Source: Anaerofilum hominis (GTDB lineage: Bacteria > Bacillota > Clostridia > Oscillospirales > Ruminococcaceae). Taken from it: a stretch of 64,000 nucleotides of DNA. The notes under the pieces are model-generated. The model saw only the letters and a program-made list of their open reading frames with translations, searched no databases and was not told where the DNA came from. Both the position numbers and the translations under genes were made by a program. Positions 33,768-42,860 of this stretch are shown piece after piece; positions within the stretch are counted from its first letter, which is position 1; each line of letters opens with the position of its first letter. The stretch is taken from the NCBI RefSeq assembly GCF_014287275.1, contig NZ_JACONZ010000001.1, positions 806,001 through 870,000 on the forward strand, written 5' to 3'.

Positions 33768-35060
33768 CTATTTCAGCGGTATCTCAAACAATTTTCCTCC
33801 TGTGACCGAAAACACAGGCGCTCCGATCGTCTCTACCCCGTCAAACGCCGTCACATTGGTCTTGCCATGCAGCCGCGCATTGTGAATGACACCGCGGCGG
33901 CTTAGATCCACTGCCGTCAGATTAGCAGGCTGCCCAGATTTTACTGTGCCCCGCTCTTTCAGTCCCCAAATGCGGGCAGGGTTTTCACTCATCCATGCCG
34001 CAAGCTGCTCCAGTGTGAGCCTTCCCCGGTTTACCGCATCCAGCATCAGCCGCGCCGAGATCTCGACGCCCGCCACTCCGGCCATGGCCTCCCACAGCCC
34101 TCCTTGTTTTTCCTGCGGGAGATGCGGCGCATGATCGGTCGCGATCATATCGATCGTCCCATCGGCAAGACCGGCCCAGAGTTTTTCTTTGTCCCATTGC
34201 GTTTTAACGGTAGGGTATACTTTCAGCAAGACGCCCAGCCGTTTGTAATCCGCCTGATCCAGGAAGAGGTAATGCGGACAGGTCTCCGCTGTCACGTCGA
34301 TCCCCTCCGCTTTGGCCTCCCGTATCCGGTCTACCGTTTTTCCGCTGCTCACATGATAAATGTGGATGGCCGCCCCTGTCTCCCGGGCATAGGCGATGGC
34401 TTTGCAAACAGCTTCCTCCTCAGAAAAATCCGGCCGGGCCCGGATCAGGGCGCCTGGGTCTGTGCAGCCTGCCGCCTGTTCAAGCGCGGTGTAATAGTCG
34501 TTGATGGCATTGTTTTCCGCATGAAATCCGATCCTCATCCCAAGGCGGGCGGCGCGGCGGAATTGTTCCAGCATCACCCCGTCCGGCGGCGCAGCGATCT
34601 CTCCCACCGAGGTGCCCAGATAGATTTTAAAACCCACGGCGCCGGCCTGCTTCAGCGCGTCCATCTCTTCCAGGTTGTCCGCAGTGAGCAGAGCAAAAAA
34701 ACCGATTTCCAGGCTGGCTTCCCTGCGGGCGCGCTCTGTGCGTGCCCGCAGGCGTTCCGCTGTGGACGTGACCGGTTTTACATTGGGCATATCCACCACA
34801 TAGGTCATACCTCCATACAGTGCTGCCCGGGAACCGGTAGCGAAGTCTTCCTTTTGGGTAAGGCCAGGGTCTCGAAAATGCACATGGGTATCCATCAATC
34901 CCGGCAGCAGATAAAGGCCCGCTGCATCCACCACCCGCGCGGCTGCCTGTGCATTCCCCTCCCCAAGGGCGGCGATGCGTCCATCCTTTACCGCAATATC
35001 CAGCTTTTGTCTCCCCGCAGAAGTCACCAGAGTTCCATTCCGAATTATAAGATCAAACAT
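33768..35060 (-). CDS. Dihydroorotase/allantoinase-family amidohydrolase
   Basis: A 430-residue cyclic amidohydrolase. Metal motifs are GLMDTHVHFRDPG (about 55-67), FKIYLG with the lysine usually carbamylated (about 150), HAEN (about 180), HIYHVSSGKT (about 236) and ATDHAPH (about 308). It fits class I dihydroorotases and the related allantoinases and hydantoinases. It is the last gene of a nucleoside uptake and hydrolysis operon, 12 bp after a degenerate nucleoside hydrolase. Ring opening of a base or dihydropyrimidine released from nucleosides is therefore at least as likely as de novo pyrimidine synthesis. No other pyr genes are nearby. Confidence 0.82.
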   Translation of the reverse strand: MFDLIIRNGTLVTSAGRQKLDIAVKDGRIAALGEGNAQAAARVVDAAGLYLLPGLMDTHVHFRDPGLTQKEDFATGSRAALYGGMTYVVDMPNVKPVTSTAERLRARTERARREASLEIGFFALLTADNLEEMDALKQAGAVGFKIYLGTSVGEIAAPPDGVMLEQFRRAARLGMRIGFHAENNAINDYYTALEQAAGCTDPGALIRARPDFSEEEAVCKAIAYARETGAAIHIYHVSSGKTVDRIREAKAEGIDVTAETCPHYLFLDQADYKRLGVLLKVYPTVKTQWDKEKLWAGLADGTIDMIATDHAPHLPQEKQGGLWEAMAGVAGVEISARLMLDAVNRGRLTLEQLAAWMSENPARIWGLKERGTVKSGQPANLTAVDLSRRGVIHNARLHGKTNVTAFDGVETIGAPVFSVTGGKLFEIPLK

Positions 35061-35072
35061 TTTTTCCGCCTT

Positions 35073-36020
35073 TCACTGCCCCGCCGGCGCTTCGCGCAGG
35101 GCCTCCAATACAATTTCTCCCACCCGGTCCGCATCTGCTTCGTTCGCCATCCAGACGTTCTTCTTCAATTTGAAATGCGGGTCGCCGATCAACACCGCTC
35201 CCCGCCCCGCGCCTCTGTCCAAACAAATGTCCAAAGAAATATGCTCCAGCTTCCCCAGGCTGGCGGGGTCGACCAGATAAGCGAAACTCAGCGCCGCCTG
35301 GATGGGGGCGATATCCGCCTGCCGCCGGGGCCGCGGTCCGCTGTAGGCAAGGGCCTGCCCCTCCAATATCCGGGCAAAAAACTCGCCTGCGGGGCTGCCC
35401 AGGGCACGGCACTTTGCGGCATATCCCTCCGGCAAAAACGTCTGCCGCACCATATTCCGCCGCAAAAATATGACCCGGGCGCCGCTTTCAGCCACGATTT
35501 TGGCAGCTTCAGGGTCCTGAAAGACGTTTCCCTCGGGGCAAAAGGCGCTGTCCGTCCCTCCTGCGCCTCCTGTGGCCACGACGATCTCCCGGACATTTTC
35601 CAACAGGTCCGGGGCAATGCGGATCGCCGCAGCGAGGTTGGTCAGTGGTCCCATAGCCAAGATCGTCAGCTTTTCTGTGCTGGCACGGCACTGCCGGATC
35701 AGATAGTCCACCGCGTGTTTCTCTGTGCAAAAGGGAGAAAGCAGCGGCGCCGGTTTTCTTCCGTCTTCCCTTTCCGGCGCCTGCCGGTAAACTTCCCGCA
35801 CCAAGGGGCCGGGACATCCCGGGCAGATGGGAAATTCTTTTTTCAGCATTTCCCCCACCATAAGCGCCTGTGCCGCGGCCTCTGCGGGCTGCTTCCGCCC
35901 CCAGACCGTCGTCACTCCTTCCAGATGGAACCTTCCAGAGGACGCAGCCAATAACACGGCGGCGGTCCCGCCGCTGCTGGCGTCCACATCCAAAACAACG
36001 CGCCTTTTTTTCATGCTCAT
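35073..36020 (-). CDS. Degenerate nucleoside hydrolase paralog (probable pseudoenzyme)
   Basis: A 315-residue member of the inosine-uridine nucleoside hydrolase fold. The calcium-binding N-terminal motif, DVDTGSDDA in the neighbouring paralogs, reads DVDASSGGT, losing both final Asp. The C-terminal catalytic HDALCxAYL reads QAALSFAYL, losing the general acid His and the last calcium-ligand Asp. Other parts of the fold are kept (MGPLTNLAAAI, ATGGAGGTDS, NVFQDPEAAKIV), and the frame is intact and of normal length. The ATG at 36020 overlaps the preceding hydrolase stop by 4 bp, so it is still translated in the operon. A regulatory, scaffold or ligand-binding role is inferred; hydrolysis by the known mechanism should not occur. 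Confidence 0.85.
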   Translation of the reverse strand: MSMKKRRVVLDVDASSGGTAAVLLAASSGRFHLEGVTTVWGRKQPAEAAAQALMVGEMLKKEFPICPGCPGPLVREVYRQAPEREDGRKPAPLLSPFCTEKHAVDYLIRQCRASTEKLTILAMGPLTNLAAAIRIAPDLLENVREIVVATGGAGGTDSAFCPEGNVFQDPEAAKIVAESGARVIFLRRNMVRQTFLPEGYAAKCRALGSPAGEFFARILEGQALAYSGPRPRRQADIAPIQAALSFAYLVDPASLGKLEHISLDICLDRGAGRGAVLIGDPHFKLKKNVWMANEADADRVGEIVLEALREAPAGQ

Positions 36021-37015
36021 CCCGTTACTCCCCCTCTCCCGGAAAAAACTTCTGCCAGAATATCGCACATTTTGTCCGGATCAGCCTGTGTGACCAGTCT
36101 GACGTTTGGCGCCGCGTGAAAACTTCGGGTATCCACCTGCAGTCTCCCGTCACCGATCCCCTCTGAGCACTCCACCATGCAGGCCGCATCTTCCACACAG
36201 GTCAAGACGGTGGGGTCGATCAGATACGCGATGCACAGCGCGTCATGGATGGGGGCTGTCCCCGCCCGTTCCAGCGGTTGAAAACGCGCATAACTCTCCC
36301 GCCGGGCCCGTACATCGTTTGCCGTAAACACCGCTGCCGTATTTCCTATCGCTCTCAGCCTCCGCTCGTGGGACTCTGTGAGAGCGCAGCTGTGGGTGGC
36401 GTCCAGCGTGCACAGAGTAATGGGCGCGCCACATTGCAGAACGATCGCCGCCGCTTCCGGGTCCTTATAAAAATTGGCCTCTGCCGAAGCGGTGATATTG
36501 CTCTTTTTCACCCCTCCTCCCATGATCACAAGCTCCTCTATTTTTTCCGCGAGCATCGGGTCCAGCGACAATGCCAGCCCCAGGTTTGTCAGCGCGCCTG
36601 TAGCGACAATTGTGACTTTCTCTGTCGTGGTCCTCAAAAATTCCAGATAGTACAGTGGGGCGGGCGTGGCCTGCGGCGCGCAGGAGGGGTCCGGCAGGGG
36701 CAATAGATCAGGATTCATCGATACTGTGACCCCGTCCACCTCCGCCGTGCCCCCCAGCACCGGTTCCGGCACCGGGATGCGTCTTACCTCCGACAGGTCT
36801 TTTACCATGGGGCCCGCAGCTCCCGGATAGACGGGGATATCCTCTCTTCCGGCGGCAAAGGCTGCCCTGAGCGTGTTTTTCGTCGTGTTGGACACGCTGG
36901 TGTTTCCGTGGACGGTACACAGCGCCGCCACCTCGATTTGAGGCGCCATGACAGCGGCCATGATCGCGATCGCATCATCGGTGCCGGTGTCCACATCCAT
37001 AATGATCTTTCTCAT
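36017..37015 (-). CDS. Ribonucleoside hydrolase (IUNH family)
   Basis: A 332-residue nucleoside N-ribohydrolase that splits nucleosides to base and ribose. The calcium site MDVDTGTDDAIAI is at residues 6-18, TGALTNLGLAL and MGGGVKKSN lie centrally, ANFYKDPEAA supplies substrate contacts, and HDALCIAYLIDP holds the catalytic His-Asp. The ATG at 37015 has AGGAGG upstream. It is the third of four paralogs in the operon and diverges most from the first two in the region before residue 120. Base specificity is unknown. An 18-bp perfect inverted repeat lies in its 5' gap. Confidence 0.92.
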   Translation of the reverse strand: MRKIIMDVDTGTDDAIAIMAAVMAPQIEVAALCTVHGNTSVSNTTKNTLRAAFAAGREDIPVYPGAAGPMVKDLSEVRRIPVPEPVLGGTAEVDGVTVSMNPDLLPLPDPSCAPQATPAPLYYLEFLRTTTEKVTIVATGALTNLGLALSLDPMLAEKIEELVIMGGGVKKSNITASAEANFYKDPEAAAIVLQCGAPITLCTLDATHSCALTESHERRLRAIGNTAAVFTANDVRARRESYARFQPLERAGTAPIHDALCIAYLIDPTVLTCVEDAACMVECSEGIGDGRLQVDTRSFHAAPNVRLVTQADPDKMCDILAEVFSGRGGVTG

Positions 37016-37038
37016 CTTCTGCCTCCTCTTTTGACCCG

Positions 37039-37083
37039 ATATCAAATGATGCCGCAACAGCATGCTGCGGCATCATTTGATAT
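37039..37083 (-). promoter_or_regulatory. Perfect 18-bp inverted repeat in the operon gap
   Basis: 37039-37056 and 37066-37083 are perfect complements around a 9-nt loop, in the 211-bp gap between the second and third hydrolase genes. No T-run follows on the coding strand, so it looks like an mRNA processing or stability hairpin, or an operator, rather than a terminator. Confidence 0.6.
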
Positions 37084-37226
37084 TTATGCTTCCCGTCATG
37101 TCCGCCTGCGCGGCGGGCTCTTCTCAACTGGACAGGCACATTTTACCGCCTCTGGGCATCCTTTTTTCACTGCCGCCTGCGCCCCTTTGACCTGTTCAGC
37201 GGCGCACGGTAAAAGAGATCGACGCC

Positions 37227-38207
37227 TTACGCCTTTTGAGGATCGCGCGCAAAGCAGCTGCAAAGGATATCCACGAACTTGAACCGGTCCGCATCATAGG
37301 CAAAATAGCCGTTTTTCTCCAAGGGATATGCGCGCTGATCCACGATCGTCTGCCCTTCTCCATAGCCTGCCAGACCGATCTCCACATGGCAATGACGCAG
37401 GTCCGTAAGCACAGTGGGATCGATCACATAGGCCACGCACAAAGCGTCATGTACCGCCGCTGCGTCGGGAATGTCCAACGGCTGCTGCGCGTTGTGGACG
37501 ATGATCCTCTGTTCGCACTGTTCCGCGGCAAACTTGGCGCAAAAAGTGCCGATCTCCCGAAAGCGTCTGCAATCCTCCATCGTGATGCAGGCCCGGTGCG
37601 TGGCATCCAGCGGCACCCAAACGACCTTTGCGCCGCATTCCGCCACGATCTGCGCCGCTTCCGGATCGTGCCAGATATTCGATTCGCCCCAGGGGTTGCA
37701 GTTGGTGATCTTACTGCCGCCGCCCATCACCACGATCTGCTCTATATGCTCTGCAATATCAGGGGCGATGCGCAGGGCCAGGCCCAGATTCGTGAGCGGG
37801 CCGACTGGGATCAGCGTGATTTTTTCGGTAGCCTTGCGGAGATAGTCGACATAGAAGCAGGCCGCCGGCACGTTCTGGGGCCGTGTTACCGCCTCGGGCA
37901 GATCCAGATGTTTCGCGTGCATGATGACCGGCTTTCCGTTGTGCATCACAGGCACATGCGGACGGTTTTCCACATAATCGTTGGTCAGATACTTTACCAT
38001 CGCCGTATCGCACCCCTGATAAACCGGTACGTCAAGGCCCATGGCGTCCACCAGCCGCAGGGTATTGTCCGTGGTGTCTTCGATCGCCTGATTGCCCCAG
38101 GTGGTACAGATCGCGACTAGGTCGATCTCGGGGGAAAGCGCCGCTGTCATGATCGCTACGGCGTCATCCGACCCGGTATCGACATCCAAAATCACTTTTG
38201 TTGCCAT
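37227..38207 (-). CDS. Ribonucleoside hydrolase (IUNH family)
   Basis: A 326-residue nucleoside hydrolase with the intact calcium motif LDVDTGSDDAVAIM (residues 7-20), PVGPLTNLGLALRIAP, MGGGSKITN, SNIWHDPEAAQIV and catalytic HDALCVAYVIDP (about 240). The ATG at 38207 is set by GGGAGGT upstream; it lies 5 bp after the stop codon of the preceding paralog. It is most similar to that first paralog, sharing the C-terminal FKFVDILC and FARD segments, which marks a recent tandem duplication. Confidence 0.93.
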   Translation of the reverse strand: MATKVILDVDTGSDDAVAIMTAALSPEIDLVAICTTWGNQAIEDTTDNTLRLVDAMGLDVPVYQGCDTAMVKYLTNDYVENRPHVPVMHNGKPVIMHAKHLDLPEAVTRPQNVPAACFYVDYLRKATEKITLIPVGPLTNLGLALRIAPDIAEHIEQIVVMGGGSKITNCNPWGESNIWHDPEAAQIVAECGAKVVWVPLDATHRACITMEDCRRFREIGTFCAKFAAEQCEQRIIVHNAQQPLDIPDAAAVHDALCVAYVIDPTVLTDLRHCHVEIGLAGYGEGQTIVDQRAYPLEKNGYFAYDADRFKFVDILCSCFARDPQKA

Positions 38208-38211
38208 AAAA

Positions 38212-39198
38212 TTACCTCCCAGCTTTTTTGTCGCGCGCAAACAGGTCGCAGAGGATATCCACAAATTTGAACCTGTCGCCGTCAAAAGCAAAATAGCAGT
38301 TTTTTTCTTCCGTGTAATACCGTGGGTCCAGGATGGTCTGCCCCTCACAGAAATCTCGGAATCCCACATCGCAATGCACATGCCGCACATCCTTGAGCAC
38401 CGAGGGATCGATCAGATAAGCCACGCAAACCGCGTCGTGGACAGCGGCCGCATGCGGCACTGCCAACGGCTGGGAATCGTCGTGTACTGTGATGCGCTGT
38501 TCACAAAGTTCGGCTGCAAAGTTGCCGGATACCGTTCCCAGCGCACGGAAACGCGCGCAGTCTTCCAGTGTGACACATGCCGCGTGGGTCGCGTCCAGAG
38601 GAACTATCGTGACCTTGGCGCCGCAGTGGAAAACTCTCTGGGCGGCTTCCGGGTCATACCAAATATTAAACTCTGCGCTCGGCGAGGTGTTGGTGATATT
38701 GTAGCCGCCGCCCATGACGACGATCTCCTCGATCTTATTCAAAATCGAGTTGTCCAGAAGAAGCGCCATGGCAACATTGGTCAAGGGCCCCACCGCAACG
38801 ATGGTCACCGGTTCTTTGGCCGCGCGCAGATACTGCACATAAAACTCCGGCGCGCTGATCGCCTGCTCGCGGATCACGGCTGCGGGGATATCCAGATAAT
38901 CGGCATGCATCTGCACTTCTTTTCCATCTTTCAAAACCGGTTTGGAGGCCCCGCGTTTGGGCAGCCGGTCAGGACATAAAAACTTGACCAGCGGCTCGCG
39001 GCAGCCGCGATATACCGGCACGTCAGCGCCCAGCAGCTGTATCACCCGCAGCGTGTTTTCGGTCGTCTTGTCGATATCCTTGTTCCCTGCCACAGAGCAC
39101 ACCGCCTCCAGCTGAAGATCCGGTGACAAGACCGCAGACATGATGGCTACCGCATCGTCAGATCCGGTATCCACATCAAGAATTATTTTTCTTTTCAT
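38212..39198 (-). CDS. Ribonucleoside hydrolase (IUNH family)
   Basis: A 328-residue hydrolase, first of the four paralogs. Active-site elements are intact: LDVDTGSDDAVAIM at residues 7-20, VGPLTNVAMAL, MGGGYNITN, EFNIWYDPEAA and HDAVCVAYLIDP. It follows the permease gene by about 20 bp and is probably translated from the same message as the transporter, so imported nucleosides can be cleaved at once to base and ribose. Which nucleosides it prefers cannot be told. Confidence 0.94.
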   Translation of the reverse strand: MKRKIILDVDTGSDDAVAIMSAVLSPDLQLEAVCSVAGNKDIDKTTENTLRVIQLLGADVPVYRGCREPLVKFLCPDRLPKRGASKPVLKDGKEVQMHADYLDIPAAVIREQAISAPEFYVQYLRAAKEPVTIVAVGPLTNVAMALLLDNSILNKIEEIVVMGGGYNITNTSPSAEFNIWYDPEAAQRVFHCGAKVTIVPLDATHAACVTLEDCARFRALGTVSGNFAAELCEQRITVHDDSQPLAVPHAAAVHDAVCVAYLIDPSVLKDVRHVHCDVGFRDFCEGQTILDPRYYTEEKNCYFAFDGDRFKFVDILCDLFARDKKAGR

Positions 39199-39220
39199 GA
39201 TGATCGACTCTCCGTTCGTT

Positions 39221-40144
39221 TTAAATTTTATTTCTTTCCGCCGTGGCTTTGACCGTGCGGATCACCGCCATCAGCACTAAGATCGCGACAGTGCACACAT
39301 AAGGGAACATGGAAATCAGCTCCGAGGGGAACTTGCCCAGCTGCATATAATTGGACAGTGCGTCGGCCGTGCCAAACATCATCGCCGCCAAAGTCGCGCT
39401 CACCGGCTCACCCACCGCAATGTTCATCGCCGACATGGAGATCATGCCGCGGCCCGCGATCATGTCGCGTGCAAACCAGGTCAGATATCCCATGGACATG
39501 TACATGCCGCCCAGCGCCGCAATAAAGCCGGACATCCCAAAGGATAAAAAGTAAATGCGGCGCGGGGAGATCCCCACCGACTCCGCTGCCTGCGGGTTTT
39601 CGCCCACCGAGCGGATGCGCAGGCCGATCTTGGTCTTGTATAAAAGGAACCACACCAGAAACACCATCAAAAAAGCCACATAGGTGAGCACGTTGTGTCC
39701 GGAAAGGATGCCTCCCAGCAGGGGGATGTTCTTGATGAGAGGGAGTTCCATGCTGCCTACAAACAGGCTGGGGATCGCGCCCGCAGTATTTGCTTTCTGC
39801 TGTGTGAACAGGTACATCACGAACACCGTACCTCCCACCAGCGCGGTGTTCATCGCGATACTCACCAGATACAGATCACATTTAAGCACAAATGCGCTGT
39901 AAGAGATGATCATCGTGATGGCGATAGCCGCCGCAAATCCTGCCAGCATCCCCAGCAGAAGGCTTTGGGTGGCGCCGCTGACCAGAACGCCCGTCAGCGC
40001 CGAGGCAAGCATCATGCTTTCGATCGCCAGGTTGAGCAGGCCGGCCTTGCGGGTGACACAGGCCGCTACCGCCCCAAAAACCAGCGGTGTTGAGACCCGG
40101 ATAACAGAAAACAAAAATTTAACGATGGTATCGAGCACGGTCAC
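39221..40144 (-). CDS. Nucleoside ABC transporter permease (NupQ-like)
   Basis: A 307-residue BPD-type permease of the branched-chain/nucleoside class with about eight to nine helices. The conserved cytoplasmic loop TKIGLRIRSVGENPQAAESVGISPRRIYFLSF and the N-terminal SVIRVSTPLVFGAVAACVTRKAGLLNLAIESMM are typical of NupQ/YufQ partners of BMP lipoproteins. It overlaps the other permease gene by 4 bp. It is part of a complete importer with the lipoprotein, ATPase and second permease upstream. Confidence 0.93.
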   Translation of the reverse strand: MTVLDTIVKFLFSVIRVSTPLVFGAVAACVTRKAGLLNLAIESMMLASALTGVLVSGATQSLLLGMLAGFAAAIAITMIISYSAFVLKCDLYLVSIAMNTALVGGTVFVMYLFTQQKANTAGAIPSLFVGSMELPLIKNIPLLGGILSGHNVLTYVAFLMVFLVWFLLYKTKIGLRIRSVGENPQAAESVGISPRRIYFLSFGMSGFIAALGGMYMSMGYLTWFARDMIAGRGMISMSAMNIAVGEPVSATLAAMMFGTADALSNYMQLGKFPSELISMFPYVCTVAILVLMAVIRTVKATAERNKI

Positions 40145-41223
40145 GCCACCTCCTTGTTCTTTTCTTTCGACGCCCTGAAGATCAGCTTTTCCTTAAATCC
40201 GCCGAGGAAGTGTTCCGCTGCGATCAGAAGGATAATAACGGCCTGCATAATATCCACAAACTCTATCGGGATCTCGGTCGTGTAATTGAGAATGGAGGCA
40301 CCCGTTCTCATATACGCCAGCAGAAAAGCCCCCAGCGGGATAAAAACCGGGTTCTTTTTGGACAGCACGGCCACGATCAAACCGTCAAACCCCATATTCG
40401 TCAGGGCCGTCCACATGTAACGGTCGTAAATGCCCAAAATGTCCACCGCGCCGCCAAGGCCCGCCAGTGCCGCCCCCATCACCTGGGCCAAAATCAAGGT
40501 GGCAGTCATATTGATACCGCTTGCTTTGGCAAATTTGGGGTTGGCCCCACAGATGCGGATATCGTATCCCAATGCAGTTCTGTAAAAGATCAGCGCAGTG
40601 ACCGCCACAGCGATGATGCCGACAAAAATGCCGGTGTGCAGCTGCGTGCGGGGAATGAGAGCGGTCAGCCGTGCTTCCTGCGGGATGGGCTTGGACGCCA
40701 TGTAGGTGATGCTGTTGTCATACATTTTAGTTTTGACCAGATAGGTCGCCAGGTACAGCATCGCCCAGTTCATCATGATGGAGACCACGGTCTCGTTGAT
40801 ATTCATTTTCTCACGCAGCAGCGCGGGTACCGAGCCGAACAGCGCCCCCGTCAAAGCGCCGACCACCAGAAGCAGCAGCACAAACAGGATATGCGGGATG
40901 CCTGCTCCGCCCAGCTGCACGGCCACATAAGCCACCAGGCAGCCGGACATGAGGTAAACGCCTTCCCCGATCAGGTTGAACCGATTGGAGGCATACACAA
41001 AACACATCCCCGCGCCGGTCAGCAGATAAGGGATAAACTTGCCGAACAACTGTCCCAGCCGGCGGATCGAAGTAAACGGTCCTACTGCAAACATATAAAC
41101 GGCCTGAAAGGGGTCGTCACTGATGATCATGATGCATAACAGGGTGATGCCGTAGGCGATGGCAAGGGCAACGATGATCCTGAAGATCTCAAATCCAAAC
41201 TCTATTTTTCTGGTTTCTTTCAT
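40141..41223 (-). CDS. Nucleoside ABC transporter permease (NupP-like)
   Basis: A 360-residue permease with about nine to ten helices. Recognisable parts are PYLLTGAGMCFVYASNRFNLIGEGVYLM and the cytoplasmic loop TALGYDIRICGANPKFAKASGIN. It overlaps the ATPase gene upstream and the second permease downstream by 4 bp each, indicating tightly coupled translation of the heterodimeric channel. Confidence 0.93.
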   Translation of the reverse strand: MKETRKIEFGFEIFRIIVALAIAYGITLLCIMIISDDPFQAVYMFAVGPFTSIRRLGQLFGKFIPYLLTGAGMCFVYASNRFNLIGEGVYLMSGCLVAYVAVQLGGAGIPHILFVLLLLVVGALTGALFGSVPALLREKMNINETVVSIMMNWAMLYLATYLVKTKMYDNSITYMASKPIPQEARLTALIPRTQLHTGIFVGIIAVAVTALIFYRTALGYDIRICGANPKFAKASGINMTATLILAQVMGAALAGLGGAVDILGIYDRYMWTALTNMGFDGLIVAVLSKKNPVFIPLGAFLLAYMRTGASILNYTTEIPIEFVDIMQAVIILLIAAEHFLGGFKEKLIFRASKEKNKEVA

Positions 41224-42770
41224 ACCATTTCACCCATTTCTTCCGAAGTCATCTGCCTGACCCCCAGCATGTATTCACCCAGCAGTTCTTCGCTTACCAG
41301 CGAGGCGTCCTCAAAATGCGCGACGATCTTGCCGTCTTTCATGACCAGCAGGCGGTCAGAGACCTCCAGCACTTCGTTCAGGTCCGAAGAAACGAGCAGT
41401 ACCGCCACGCCCTCCTCCCTCGCCTTGCGCACTAAAGTTTTGCGGATCATTTCCGTAGTGCCCACATCAATGCCGCGGGTCGGCTGGTTTGCCAGGATCA
41501 GATGCGCCCCGCTGGAAAATTCGCGGGCTACGATGACCTTTTGAATATTGCCGCCGGAGAGCATCCGCACCGGCTGGGCGCGGTCGTCACAGGCAACCTC
41601 AAATGTTTCAATCAGCCCGTCAATATCCTGATTGATCTTTTTTGTGTCGATAAAAAGGCCAAACTTACGGTATTTTTGGGAATGGATCCGGTCGGCCATC
41701 ATGTTTTCGCGGATGGGAAGATTTGCGGCGCAGCCATAAACCATACGGTCCTCCGAGATATAGGCCATCCCCATATCTCGGATCCTGCGCACCGACTTGC
41801 CGCGGATGCTCTTACCACAGATCCGGATCTCTCCCTGCGTCAGCGGAAGCATACCGCTGATCAGTTCCGCCACCTCGTTCTGCCCGTTTCCCTCTACGCC
41901 TGCGATCCCCACGACCTCGCCGCGCCGGATGCCGAAAGTCACACCGTTTACGGTCATGATATTCTCAGCGTTTTTATAGTGGATATCCTCTACCTGCAGC
42001 ACCAGTTCGGTGGGCGCTGCAGGCTCCTTTTCGATCTCCAGCACCACATCGCGGCCAACCATCATGCGGGAGATCTTGGTCGGGTTCAGGTTTTCGATCA
42101 CATCTGTTCCCACCGTACGGCCCGCACGCAGCACGGTGACCCGGTCACAAAGAGCCATTACCTCTTCCAGCTTGTGGGAGATAAAAATAATGGCGATGCC
42201 GTCTTTTTTCAGCGCTTTCAGCTGCACAAAAAGTTCCTGCGTCTCCTGCGGGGTCAGCACAGCCGTAGGTTCGTCTAAAATCAGGATGCGGCATTTGCGT
42301 ACCAGCGCTTTTAATATTTCCACTTTCTGCCGCAGACCCACGCCCATGTCCGCGATCCGCTCGTTGGCGTTCACTTTGAGCTGATACCGGTCAGAGATCT
42401 CCTGCGTGATCTGCGCAGCCTTTTTCTTGTCAAATAGCAGGCCCTGTCCGGGTTCGATCCCCAGCGTGACGTTCTCCGCAACACTCAGGGACGGCACCTG
42501 CATAAAATGCTGATGGACCATACCGATGCCTTTCGCGATCGCGTCCAGCGGGCTCGAGATGCATGCGTCCTTGCCGTCCAGCAGGACCTGCCCGCCCTGA
42601 AAATCCTCCATACCGAAAAGAATTTTCATGAGTGTCGTCTTGCCCGCTCCGTTCTCTCCCACAAGAGCGTGGATCTCGCCTTCCCTGATGACCAGATTGA
42701 CGTCCTTGTTGGCCATAAAGCCATTGGGATAGATTTTGGTGATATCCTGCATGCGAAGTACTTCTGCCAA
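41220..42770 (-). CDS. Nucleoside ABC transporter ATP-binding protein (NupO-like)
   Basis: A 516-residue double ATPase of the sugar/nucleoside class. The first cassette has GENGAGKTT, QKVEILKALVR in the signature region, and ILILDEPTAVLTPQE. The second has the degenerate P-loop GVEGNGQNE and signature LSGGNIQKVIVAREFSSG, as usual in this family. No ATG lies near the conserved start, so the TTG at 42770 is chosen because GGGGAG lies seven bases upstream; a GTG or ATG further upstream lacks a Shine-Dalgarno sequence. It powers the two downstream permeases. Confidence 0.92.
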   Translation of the reverse strand: MAEVLRMQDITKIYPNGFMANKDVNLVIREGEIHALVGENGAGKTTLMKILFGMEDFQGGQVLLDGKDACISSPLDAIAKGIGMVHQHFMQVPSLSVAENVTLGIEPGQGLLFDKKKAAQITQEISDRYQLKVNANERIADMGVGLRQKVEILKALVRKCRILILDEPTAVLTPQETQELFVQLKALKKDGIAIIFISHKLEEVMALCDRVTVLRAGRTVGTDVIENLNPTKISRMMVGRDVVLEIEKEPAAPTELVLQVEDIHYKNAENIMTVNGVTFGIRRGEVVGIAGVEGNGQNEVAELISGMLPLTQGEIRICGKSIRGKSVRRIRDMGMAYISEDRMVYGCAANLPIRENMMADRIHSQKYRKFGLFIDTKKINQDIDGLIETFEVACDDRAQPVRMLSGGNIQKVIVAREFSSGAHLILANQPTRGIDVGTTEMIRKTLVRKAREEGVAVLLVSSDLNEVLEVSDRLLVMKDGKIVAHFEDASLVSEELLGEYMLGVRQMTSEEMGEMV

Positions 42771-42791
42771 ATCTTTTCTCCCCTTTACCAG

Positions 42792-42823
42792 ATGGGGAGA
42801 TGAACCCCCGTCCATCTCCCCAT
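42792..42823 (-). promoter_or_regulatory. Intercistronic hairpin after the binding-protein gene
   Basis: ATGGGGAGATG (42792-42802) and its complement (42813-42823) form an 11-bp stem without a T-run, directly after the lipoprotein gene. Such hairpins commonly protect the more abundant binding-protein message; that role is inferred. Confidence 0.55.
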
Positions 42824-42860
42824 GTACTTCATGAAATGAACTGCTTTGACGACCCTCCGC

